From Eutreptiella sp. 'Long Island Sound 2002' (Eukaryota > Euglenozoa > Euglenophyceae > Eutreptiales > Eutreptiaceae), in assembly GCA_964036045.1 (NCBI GenBank), contig OZ038384.1, positions 40,960,844-41,024,843 on the forward strand: a stretch of 64,000 nt of DNA. The letters are read 5' to 3'. Positions 53,501 through 64,000 of this stretch are shown here, one piece after another. Below the pieces are notes generated by a model. That model was not told the origin of the DNA. It saw nothing but the letters and a program-made list of their open reading frames with translations, and did not search any database. The number at the start of each line of letters is the position of its first letter. Within the stretch, counting starts at the first letter, position 1. The position numbers were made by a program, and so were the translations under genes.

Positions 53501-54900
53501 CGGACCACGGGGAAACAATGGTATGTCAAACAAGTAGGTTACGAGCCCATGCATCCTACAACACCCCCGCTACATATGCTTAGGTGTGGAAACCAAGTAT
53601 GTTGCCAAAGAGGGCGCCCAAGGGACTACACCACACATAAAAACAAACACCAAAACAACCGCACGCGTCATGAATAATGGTTACATACACATGCCACGCC
53701 CATATGTCCATTTGTCCATAGACGCCAGCACCAATATTGAGGCGCACGCAAGGTACATGAAAACTGAGACAAGGTCAAGGAGAAACATGGTATGGCAAAC
53801 AACACAGCAAAACAGGTATGGGAAGCCATATAAACACCAAAATATGAAGAAGAAGAAAGGGAGGGAAGGTATGAAGGCCACCCGCCGCCCGCCACATCCA
53901 CACACCCCCTACACCTTACACACGCTCTCTATAGGGGAAACACAAGGTATGACAAAGAAGTATGTTATCGCACCGACACGCTAGACACGTACGTAAAAGA
54001 AGACCGTGTCCGCCGCATGAGTGGAAAAAAACACCATGGTATGGCAAAAAAAAACCAAAATGGAAAAAAAAAAAGGGAAGCGGAGAGGTATGAACGCCCG
54101 CCGCCCGCCACGCCCGAACACCATTTACGGCTTTCACACGCTCTCTATAGGGGAAGCACACAAGGTAAGACAATGAGATATGTTATCGAATGCACTACAA
54201 GAACGAGTAGACCACGTTCGCCCCAAGAGGGGAAAGAGGAAGCATAGTGTAACACGCAACAAAACTAAATGGGTAAACGAAAGCAAGAAAACACCAGGGT
54301 ATGAGAAAAAAAACAAACGAGGAGAGGTAGGACCGCCACCCGCCGCCCGCCACACCCACCTAACCCCCCTACGCCCTGCACATGCTCTCTACAGGGGAGA
54401 CACACAAGGTATGACGCTAGTGAGGTATGTTTTCGAACCGTATCGCGTAGCAACACACCCGACCGCACCTCTACACTCCGCAGGTACCACCGAGAGGCGA
54501 AAGGAAGGCAAAGCGGACAAATACTGAACGAAGGTGAGGGACAGGGATAAAGGTCGCAACGCGCGCCTCCCACCCAACCACGCGCTACACATTCACAGGA
54601 CCTCCTTTTCTGCCTTTTATCGTGACCATTTTGGCCTCCAACGCGAACCAAACCAGGTATGACATACCCCAAAACCACAAAATGCACGCACACACACACA
54701 CACATGCCGCAAGCCCGCCACACCCGAACGCCACACACGATCCGCACCAACACGAGGCGGAACACAACACACGCACGCACACCAGGGCCACAGAGAATGG
54801 GAGGGACCACCAACCACAACACAACACACCACCACACGCGCACAACACTGCCACGCCACTGCCACAAGCAAGCCCCGGCCAGGAGAGGAATATGGGGAGC
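53500..54900. repeat. About 220-bp imperfect tandem repeats, copy 2
   Basis: CACGCTCTCTATAGGGGAA at 53931 and 54137 and CATGCTCTCTACAGGGGAGA at 54381 (spacing 206 and 244 bp). Same organisation as copy 1. Confidence 0.7.
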
Positions 54901-54904
54901 TGCC

Positions 54905-57900
54905 CCCCGGGCACTCAGCCAGGAGTAGCGAGGGAACCCAAACCACCACAACTAGCGGATTCCAGACAGGAGTGGCGGGGAACCGCACCGATGGCCCTCA
55001 GCCAGGAGTGGCGAGGGACCACCCACCACCGCCGGCTGCGGACCCCAGGCAGTAGTGGCGGGTTACCGCAAACAAAACCCTCAGCCAGGAGTGGCGAGGG
55101 GCCAGCCACCACCACAAAAGGCGGACCCGAAGCAGGAGTGGCGGGGAAGTGCACCCAGGGCCCTCATCCAGGAGTGACGAGGGACCGCGCACAACACACA
55201 CCAACCACACCCACACAAACACCAACCGCAAGCCCCAACCAAGAGAGGCAGGGACGAGCAACCAAAGACCACCGACACACCACACAGACACACGCATGCA
55301 CTCCAGCGCACGCCAAAGACACACCCACGGCACACCACCACCTACACAGGCACCACAAACACACAAAACACACAAAAGCACAAGCACCACGTGCAACCGC
55401 CCGCGCCACAAACACACACAGCACGGGAAACGTCCCACCCAACCCCGACGAAACAACCCACCACCCCCACCGCAGCCGGCGGACCCAAGCCAGGAGTGGC
55501 GGGGAACCACAACCAGGACCCTCAGGCAGGCGGGGCGAGGGACCACTCACCACCACCAACAGCGGATCCCCACCAAGGATGGCGGGGAGCCGCACTCAGG
55601 ACCCTCAGCCAGGAGTGGCGAGGGACCACCCACAACACACACCAGCAACCCCCACACAGACACCAGCAGCAAGCGCCAGCCGAGAGAGGCGGGGACAAGC
55701 AACCAAAGACCACCGACACACCACACGCACACACGCAAGCACACCAGCGCACGCGGAAGACACACCCACACCACATCACCGACACCGCCACCAAAACAGG
55801 CACCACAAACACACACAAAAAGCAAAAGCACGGGCATCACGCACACCGGCCCGCGCTACATACACACACAACACAGGAAACCCCCTTCGAACCTAAACTA
55901 AAGAAGCCACCACCACCACCGCGGCCGGCGGACCCTCAGCCAGGAGTGGCGAGGGACCGACCACCACCACCACCGGCGGACCCCAGCCAGAAGTGGCAGG
56001 GAACCGCACCTGGGGCCCTCAGCCAGGAGTGGCAAGGGACTACACACCACCACAACCAGGAGGCTCCAGCCAGAAGTGGCGGGAAATCGCACTCAAGCCC
56101 CTCAGCCAGCAGTGGCAAGTCGCCACCCACCACCGACACCACCGGACCCCGGCCAGGAGTGGCGGGGAACCGCACCCAGGACCCTCAGCCAGGAGTGGCG
56201 AGGGACTACAGACCACCACAACCAGGAGGCTCCAGCCAGGAGTGGCGGGAAATCGCACTCAAGCCCCTCAGCCAGCAGTGGCGAGTGGCCACCCACCACC
56301 GACACCACCGGACCCCAGCTAGGAGTGGCGGGGAACCGCACCCACCTAGGCACGCGCCTCAAACCAGCGGACCGCAGGAAGGAGTGGCCGGGAACCGCAG
56401 CCGGGACTCTCAGCTAGGAGTGCCGAGGGACCACCCACCACCACCGGCAGCGGGCCCCCACCAGAAGTGGCGGGGAAGCGCATGCAAGCCCCTCAGCCAG
56501 GAGTGGCGAGGGATCACCCACCAGCACCGGCAGCGGACCACAGTCAGTAGTGGTGGGGAAGCGCACCCAGGACCCTCAGCCAGGAGTGGCGAGGGACCAC
56601 CCACCACAACAACCAGCGGGCTCCAGCCAGGAGTGGCGGGGAATCGCACCCAAGCCCCTCAGCCAGGAGCCGCAAGGGGCCACCCACCACCACCACCACA
56701 GGACCCCAGCTAGGAGTGGCGGGGAATCCCACCTAGGCACGCCCCTCAAACCAGCAGACCCCAGCCAGGAGTGGCGGCAAACTGCATCCGGGACCCTCCG
56801 CCAGGAGTGGCGAGGGACCATTCACCACCACCGGCGGCGGGCCGGAGCCAGGAGTGGCGGGGAACCACAACCAGGACCCTCAGGCAGGAGTGGCGAAGGG
56901 ACCACAACCACCACCAACAGCGGATCCCCGCCAGAAGTCGCGGGGAACCGGTACTCAGGACCCTCGGCCAGGAGTAGCGAGGGACCACCCACAACAAACA
57001 CCAGCCACACCCACACAAACACCAGCAGCAAGCCCGAGCCAAGAGAGGCAGGGACAAGCAACCAAAGACCACCGACACACCACACGTACACATGCACACA
57101 CACCAGTGCACGCGGAAGACACACCCACACCCTACTACCAACACCACCACCAACACAGGCGCCACAAACACACAAAAAACACAAATGCACGGGCATCACG
57201 CACACCCGCCCGCGCTACAAACACACACAACACAGGAAACCCCCAACCAACCTAAACGAAAGGAGCCACCAGCACCACCGCGGCCGGCGGACCCCGGGCA
57301 GGAGTGGCGGGGAACCGCAACTAGGACCCTCAGCCAGGACTGGCCAGGGACCAGCCACCACCACCACCAGCGTACCCTGGCCAGGAGTGGCAGAGAACCG
57401 CACCCAGGGCCCTCAGCCAGGAGTGGCGAGGGATCACCCACCACCACCGGCAGCGGACCCGAGCCAGGAGTTGCAGGGAACCGCACCTAGGACCCTCAGC
57501 CAGGAGTGGCGAGGGACCACCCAGCACCACAACCAGCAGGCTGCAGCCAGGAGTGGCGGGGAATCACACCCAAGCCCCTCAGCCAGGAGTGGCGAGGGGC
57601 CACCCACCACCATCACCACCAGACCCCAGCCGGGAGTGGCGGGGAACCCCACTTAGGCACGCCCATCAAACCAGCGGGCCCGAGCCAGGAGTGGCGGGGA
57701 ACCGCACCCGGGACGCTCACCCGGGAGTGGGGAGGGACCACCCACCACCACAACAAGCAGGCTTCAGCCAGGGGTGGCGGGGAATCGCACCCAAGCCCCT
57801 CAGCCAGGAGCCGCAAGGGGCCACCCACCACTACCACCACCGGACCCCAGCCAGGAGTGGCGGGAAACCCAACCTAGGCACGCCCCCCAAACCAGCAGAC

Positions 57901-59130
57901 CCCAGCCAGGAGTGGCGGCAAACCGCATCCGGGACCCTCAGCCAGGAGTGGCGAGGGACCATTCACCACCACCGGCGGCGGGCCGGAGCCAGGAGTGGCG
58001 GGGAACCGCAACCAGGACCCTCAGGCAGGAGTGGCGAGGGACCACAACCACCACCAACAGCAGATCCCCGCCAGGAGTGGCGCGGAACCGGTACTCAGGA
58101 GACTCGGCCAGGAGTAGAGGGGGACCACCCACAACACACACCAGCCTCACCCACACAAACACCAGCAGCAAGCCCAAGCCGAGAGAGGCAGGGACAAGCA
58201 ACCAAAGACCACCAACACACCACACGCACAGAGGCACACACACCAGCGCACGCAGAAGACACACCCACACCATACCACCCACACCACCACCAACACAGGC
58301 ACCGAAAACACACAAAGAAACACAACTGCACGGGCATCAAACACACCCGCCCGCGCTACAAACACACACAACACAGGAAACCCCCAACCAACCTAAACGA
58401 AAGAAGCCACCACCACCACACACCACCACAACCAGCAGGCTCCAGCCAGGAGTGGCGGGGAATCGCATCCAAGCCCCTCAGCAAGGAGTGGCGAGGGGCC
58501 ACCCACCACCACCACCACCGGACCCCAGCCAGCAGTGGCGGGGAACCCCACCTAGGCACACCCATCAAACTAGCGGGCCCCAGCCAGGAGTGGCGGGGAA
58601 CCGCACCCGGGACCCTCAGCCAGGAGTGGCGGGGAAGCGCATGCAAGCCCCTCAGCCAGGAGTGGCGAGCAATCACCCACCACCACCGGCAGCAGGCCCC
58701 AGCCAGGAGTGGCGGGGAAGCGCATGCAGACCCCTCAGCCAGGAGTGGCGAGGGATCACCCACCACCACCGCCAGCGGACCCCAGCCAGGAGTGGCGGGG
58801 AACCGCACCCAGGACGCTCAGCCGGGAGTGGGGAGGGACCACCCACGACCACAAGCAGCAGGCTCAGCCGGGAGTGGCGGGGGATCGCACCCAAGCCCCT
58901 CAGCCAGGACTGGCGAGGGGCCACCCACCGCCACACCCACCGGACCCCAGCCAGGAGTGGCGGGGAACCCCACTTAGGGACCGCCCCTGAAATGAGCGGA
59001 CCCCAGCCAGGAGTGGCAGGGAAACGCACCCGGGACCTTCAGCCAGAAGTGCCGAGCGACCACCCCCGAAGCACCACCACCGGACCCGAGCCAGGAGTGC
59101 CGGGGAACCGCACCCAAGCCAGGAGTGGCG
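54905..59130. repeat. 83-bp two-part minisatellite array, copy 2 (expanded)
   Basis: Same 83-bp unit (for example 57451 to 57534 = 83 bp) with two GCCAGGAGTGGCG boxes. Four AC-rich interruptions at about 55185-55480, 55632-55925, 56993-57285 and 58128-58430, each with CACACCCACACAAACACCAG, GAAGACACACCCA and CGCGCTACA...ACACACA, give a higher-order pattern. A variant with CCTAGGCACGCCCCTCAAACC recurs. About 4.2 kb against 1.6 kb in copy 1. Confidence 0.9.
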
Positions 59131-60768
59131 AGGGACCAACCACCGAGGCCAACACAGCGGGAGTGGGGCGACCAGACGAAAGAAGCCCACATGGAACGCA
59201 GGCGAGGGGCCCAGCCTCAGGTGTTTGGCCCCCCCCCCGGTGACTGTATCGGCCCCACCTGAGCACACACAGTAAGGTGCGATACGCCCGGGACTGTTGG
59301 TCAGTGGTCCGAGGTATTACCGGCCTTGGGGGGTGACCAATGGGCCTGACAAGGAGCACTCCCCACGGCACGTACTGCGGTTTGTGCCCAGCAAGGGGCC
59401 GGGGGTAGGCAACACCGTCGATCGGGGCAGGCAAGAGACGCGCCTGTCCCGCAAGGACTCCCCTGCAACCCACAGTGTACCCGACCCTGGTGTGGGGAAC
59501 GGCTGGAGTACCTGGCTACGACGCAGGTCCATTTGTACGGAGCAGGTACAAATGGACGGCCCGTACAACAGCTTGCACTCTGACGGGGAGTGCATGCATT
59601 GGCCTCCCCAAGGACAAACACCAGGGGATGGGACCCCAGCCAGCGTCAAGCCACTGCCCCCCACCCAACCCCACTGCACGCCCACTATAGCCCGGGTAGT
59701 CCCGGAGCAGGCACCAGGGGAGCAACACGCAAGGCAACCGAGCCAGGGAGAAGAGGGGGGATAGCACGCAAGGGGTCAGGGGAACGCAGCACCATCACCA
59801 GACCCCAGCCAGCAGTGGCGGGCAACCAGGGGGGTGCTCTGTGCCGCCCCCGCATGGGAGGATCCCCGGGTCCTGCTCCCATGAAGCTCGTCCCCAGTGG
59901 CTCCTTGAGAGCTCGTTCCCGCAGCTCCTGCGGAGCTAGTCCCCGCGTGCGGGGACGCAATTTGCGGGGATGGAAACCAAACCTTTTACTTTTACAGCAC
60001 TACGCCACTACTTGGACTGCAATGGCCAGTGTGCCATTGAAGGTCCACCTTATTAATTGAATTTTACATATCTCATGGCGGAAATTATGCATACATCAAC
60101 CATTTGGAAATCTAATAAGGCAAGATTTCTAGACTGTTCCTCCTCGTTTCCAAAAGGGGAAAGAATGTTTTTCTGAGTGCTTGAACATCTTGCGGCTTCG
60201 CGCGTGTGCTTCAGAATCGTTTGGCACTATTCTTATGTACAGTTTTGCATTCGTCTTTTTGAGTTAGGTTTTAAGTTCTACAACTATCTGCTTCGCAGAA
60301 TACACTAGCAGCCCAGCAGAAATGGATTTTACTAGAGCTGAGGCAGATGTATGTTAGCAAACGCGTTTTGCTGGAAGATTCTACCCTTCCGAGACTGCGC
60401 CATGTTTTGCACTTTAGTTTGGATATCAACACTGCGTGTGTAGTTTGGCTGGTGTGTACTTCGGCTCCTCGCGAAGGGCAGAAATGCCACACAGTCGTCT
60501 GAGTCCAGGCAGCGAAAGAGGACACACAGCTGCTCAGGTTTTTTTGGAGTTTTAGCTCAACTAAGATTCACGCGACGCGGGTCAGGCAGATAAGGAGGGT
60601 GAAGCTTTCAGTCACAATCTGTTGACACCGCAAAGGAGCTTCAGCAAGCTTGGCATCTTGCGGCTTTGCATTTGTCACAACACGTCACAAGCTTCCTTTC
60701 AGTTTTCGTACTGCTGTCGCAACTTTCTTCCTCCAGTACTGTACAGTAATGCTGGACGTGTCCCTCGT
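59131..60768. repeat. Unit tail, copy 2
   Basis: Counterpart of 36216-37828, with small indels (for example about 40 bp fewer near 60380). Holds a perfect hairpin at 59527-59557. Non-coding as far as I can see. Confidence 0.7.
59527..59557. repeat. 11-bp perfect inverted repeat, copy 2
   Basis: GTCCATTTGTA and TACAAATGGAC with a 9-nt loop (CGGAGCAGG). Partner at 36578-36608. Confidence 0.65.
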
Positions 60769-63700
60769 TGTGGAATATGCTTGTTTTCTCATGCTTTTCG
60801 GCAACACGTGGTCGACATTTTGTACCTTGCGTTTGGCGGTTGCTGCAGTGAATCATACGGGCCCACTATTGCGTCTGCTACGGCCCAAGCGCACTGGCAC
60901 TATAGAATTTGCAATTCTGTTGCCATTTTTGCATCCAAGCTTGCCGCAGGGGGCCCTCGTGAGTGAAACCATTTCCTCCACTTCGGGGGTTGATGCATTT
61001 GCCCTTGTGAGGAGGCTCCAGTGGGACGTGGACATTGAGGTGCTGAATGGTTTCTGACTGTGCGCGACTTCCAGCTGTGTGCTTGTTGGTTTCATTTTTT
61101 CAGAGGTTAAAAGGTGTTGAGGTAAACATTGGCGAGGGTGAAAATCAACAAGGCAGATTCATTTTGCATACTGAACCAAATGCGGGAACCAGCGATCAAT
61201 TGCGGCCATTTGCAAGTGTTGTGCTTTGAGGTAGCTGGACAGGGTCAAGGGATTAAGGCAATCAACAGATCAGAGCGCTGGGGGTGGCAGTGGTGGAAGA
61301 CAAAATTGCAGTGGGACTGTAATTAGCAAGCAATGGTCCCGATATGAAGGTGGACACGCTGCTAGTACCACCACTGAGGGCGGTATCCTGAGTAATTTCT
61401 TGAGGAACGTGCACTGTTCTCGTGGCTGAAGCCCTGTGAGGGAACTAGCAATCAACCATGGGCTGCTGAGAGTGTTGTGCCCTGAGCTTCGTCGGCCAGC
61501 CTCAAATCGAACCAGTAAATAGCCAAACCTGTGATTAGTGCACTGGCAGTGGTGGAGCAGGTGGTGGACGGTAAAATTTGAGTCCACTTGCATGCGTGGC
61601 ATGCTCGGCCTCTGTAGTGTGACCGGGGCATCAGATTTTCACAATTATGGCAAGCTGATCCGGCGAAACTGTGTCACCATCATTCTTTAGCATCAGGACA
61701 TGGACTCTGAAATCAAAACATGAAGATGAGGTTTAGCTTAGTTTAAACCCCATATTGCACAAAAAAAGTTCGTACATGGTGGTACTGAAATGTGGCGAAA
61801 GCATAAGAATGAACTACGATGTACAGAGGAAAGTGCGATTTGCGAGTTTGGCCAACAGTGCATACCAATCATGGCTCAGCAACTATGAATAGAGAGGTAG
61901 GCATGTTGGGCCCAACATGCATGTTGGGCGCAAGAACGTTGGTTGCTACTGCAGGTGGATTGTAGCTTGGCAAATATGAACGTAGAGGCAGGCCTGTTTG
62001 TGTCCGACTGTTTGTAGACATGTTGGTTCCTTTTTTTTTGCATCTGTTTTTCAAAGGTTTCCAAACGTATGGTTGTTTAATCAAAATTTTTTGTAAGATA
62101 TTATTGGTGTATTCAAGAAGACAATTCATGACAATCAACAAATAAGTATCCTCTTACGGGACGGGTTAGCCAAGTGTCAGATGTACCTCCACTTACCACA
62201 TACCATGTTGCCACCACATATTTTTGTTTTAGAATATGTAATGGGTCAAGCAATTGTAAGTGCCAATTTCCAGCAAAAGAAGACATGAGCCGAAGCAACA
62301 TGACAGATTTATTGCACTCGCTGATGCAAGTTGTCTCTATCCCCATTCTCCCATGCCGTCAAGTATTCGATTTTTAGCTTCGCGCATAGGGTGGAGCGTT
62401 AGCAACAATCATTCAGCCGTCGTGGTACAAGTGTTGCAAATCAAGACTGATTTCAAAAACAAATTTCATTTCAATGAAGGCACAGGAATATAGTTTGCTT
62501 AAACAAAAGTATATGTATTTGCATTTGGGAGATTAGGCCGATGGAAGTGTTGGCATTCCCCTTTTTATTTAATTAGTCATCATTAGCTGCTAGGAGTCAT
62601 GGTTTACACTGTCTTAACCGATTAGAAAATCTCGGAACATGGACAAGAGTTTCTAAACCTTACCGATCAAGGCGAAATATGTTTGCGAGAAATATACCCA
62701 AATTTTGATATTGCATTGCCACTAACGTGTCCGTTACTTTTGCCCATTGTGCAATGGAAAAGCTCTTCGGAACCATTAAACTTTGCAAAAAATCATAAGA
62801 TGAAAACAGCGTGCATGGCAAGCAATCAGAGAAATTGTAATATTTGTTTTGGAGCCATCTATATTTTGTCTGAATCTTTTGTTCGAACAGGTTTCCGAAA
62901 AAACTGAATATGATGACAATTTTCAACACCACTACCGATAATTGCCCATAATCAGTTGCATTTATTAATCTATAAAAGTAATTCACTCTCTCGCTGGCAC
63001 CGAGGCTCATAACTACAGCAAAAATGTGATGCATTTTTACTTTTGTTTGTGAAGTGTGATTGCGGTTTGGCATGGGGCTGGCGAAATTACAAACTTTGCG
63101 ATATGTGGTGTGCCGCAAAAGTGAGCGCTCAGATAACAAAGCCTGCCGCCAGGGACATGTGGAATCTGCTTCCGAGGTGAAACACAGCATTTTGTCTTCA
63201 TGGTAATGCCACGGTTGCGGAGATCGGTCCATGCACTATACACCAAAGGTTTGGAATAGCGATTGCTGTGTGCTCCCCAAATGGTAAACGTAGACCCGAT
63301 GCAGAGTAGGAAAACGTTGATACGTACAGATTTCTGAAAAAAAAACTGATGTGCTCCTATGGAGCCCATCAGCTTCTAAAGAGCTTCTTGCTCCTGTGGA
63401 GCTAGGAGACAAGCGCCTTCACTCAGGCTTTTATGACAGCTATTCTTCCCTAAATGATTCCTCAAATTCCTAAAATGGGCAATAATGCCCCCCATGGGAT
63501 TTTGTTGCTATTAGTGCCAAAGTTTTGGGAAGAACATACCACCATCATTTTGCGCCATATGCATCCGTGTCATGGTAACTCAACATATTATCGCATTTTG
63601 AAAACAAAAAGTTGGCCCATAGGCTGGCAAGTAATTGTGGTCCGATGAAACAAACCAATGGTGTTTGGAATGTTCCAGCACGGCATGCTGTCTTTTCTAT

Positions 63701-64000
63701 GTGCCGGCACCTACTCTATCTTTTTTTAGGGTTGGTTTCGCGTATATGTTAAAAACATGTTTCAATTGGTGCTTATCCCAAAAGAAGTCAATGAAACACA
63801 GTTGGCCAACAACGCAGGATTACATCAACCTAAGTAGTAAAAACCCTGGAATACATTGACAAAGGCGCAAACCAAATTTGGCTCGTCTCAATGCACTCCA
63901 ATGACAGCCCATCCTACGGGCCAATGCTTGTTGAGCAAAAACTTAACATATACTGGATTGTTAGAAAAGAAAGAACACAGACACGATATTGTGAATGTAT
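60769..64000. other. Unique flank, no gene recognised
   Basis: Begins where the tail homology ends (after TGTCCCTCGT). ORFs up to 190 aa (63232-62660, minus; AQWAKVTDTLVAMQYQNLG) show no recognisable motif or intron signature. A short palindrome, CAACATGCATGTTG, lies near 61915. It may be host intergenic DNA or an old unrecognised repeat. Confidence 0.5.

Larger units (their letters stand above)
37842..60768. repeat. Segmental tandem unit, copy 2
   Basis: Direct continuation after copy 1. Same order of blocks as copy 1, about 22.9 kb including a 1.5-kb hAT insertion and a much longer minisatellite. The left junction near 37828-37842 joins the unit tail (TGTCCCTCGT) to the G-rich start of C2. 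At the right end the tail stops at the same TGTCCCTCGT and unique DNA follows. Confidence 0.8.

Noticed and set aside
57553-59243. Long plus ORFs (424-489 aa) across the minisatellites at 34.3-36.4 and 54.6-59.2 kb
   Set aside because: They are created by the 83-bp repeat whose consensus lacks stops in any phase; each frame cycles through the same three peptides, with no domain and no conserved start.
62660-63232. 190-aa minus ORF in the right flank
   Set aside because: No recognised motif, no partner copy, AT-rich region where such an ORF can occur by chance.

Overview
This window looks like nuclear DNA from a large, repeat-choked eukaryotic genome. The evidence is chromodomain-bearing Ty3/gypsy LTR retrotransposons, an initiator-Met-tRNA primer binding site, a hAT remnant and long minisatellites, with no recognisable host gene. 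A green-lineage host, possibly a streptophyte alga such as Chara, is an inference only. No rRNA, functional tRNA, CRISPR or bacterial-style operon is visible.

Layout. (1) 1-9.3 kb: a decayed Ty3/gypsy chromovirus-like element on the minus strand (el1). It has an intact 987-aa Gag-protease ORF, and its broken pol runs down to a chromodomain at 1.67 kb. (2) 9.3-10.0 kb: a spacer with a possible tRNA-derived SINE. (3) About 10.4-60.8 kb: two diverged tandem copies of one large composite unit. Copy 1 is about 10.42-37.83 kb and copy 2 about 37.84-60.77 kb. Each copy contains, in order: a GC-rich minus-strand retroelement-like block (C1, C2); the 3' half of a different plus-strand gypsy element (gypsy A, gypsy B) starting inside its RNase H; several kb of AT-rich non-coding DNA; about 220-bp tandem repeats; an array of an 83-bp two-part minisatellite; and a 1.6-kb tail. 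(4) 60.8-64 kb: unique sequence with no gene I can support.

After the duplication each copy took its own lesions. In copy 1 a complete 10,796-bp LTR element (el2, 14848-25643) landed inside the gypsy fragment with a 5-bp target duplication, and the C block lost 1,377 bp. In copy 2 a 1.49-kb segment carrying the gypsy integrase was inverted, a 1,487-bp hAT element (47639-49125) inserted with a perfect 8-bp target duplication, and the minisatellite expanded about 2.6-fold.

el1 and el2 are relatives with the order Gag, protease, extra domain, RT, RNase H, integrase, chromodomain. The extra domain between protease and RT (about 5.87-6.21 kb and 21.78-22.15 kb) resembles a degenerate phage-type/DIRS-type N6-adenine methyltransferase fold. 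It occupies the same place in two diverged elements and is the most unusual feature here. The second unresolved item is the GC-rich C block: parallel 281/282-aa ORFs in both copies, a zf-RVT-like Cys/His finger and a CX2C pair, but no reverse transcriptase that I can see.
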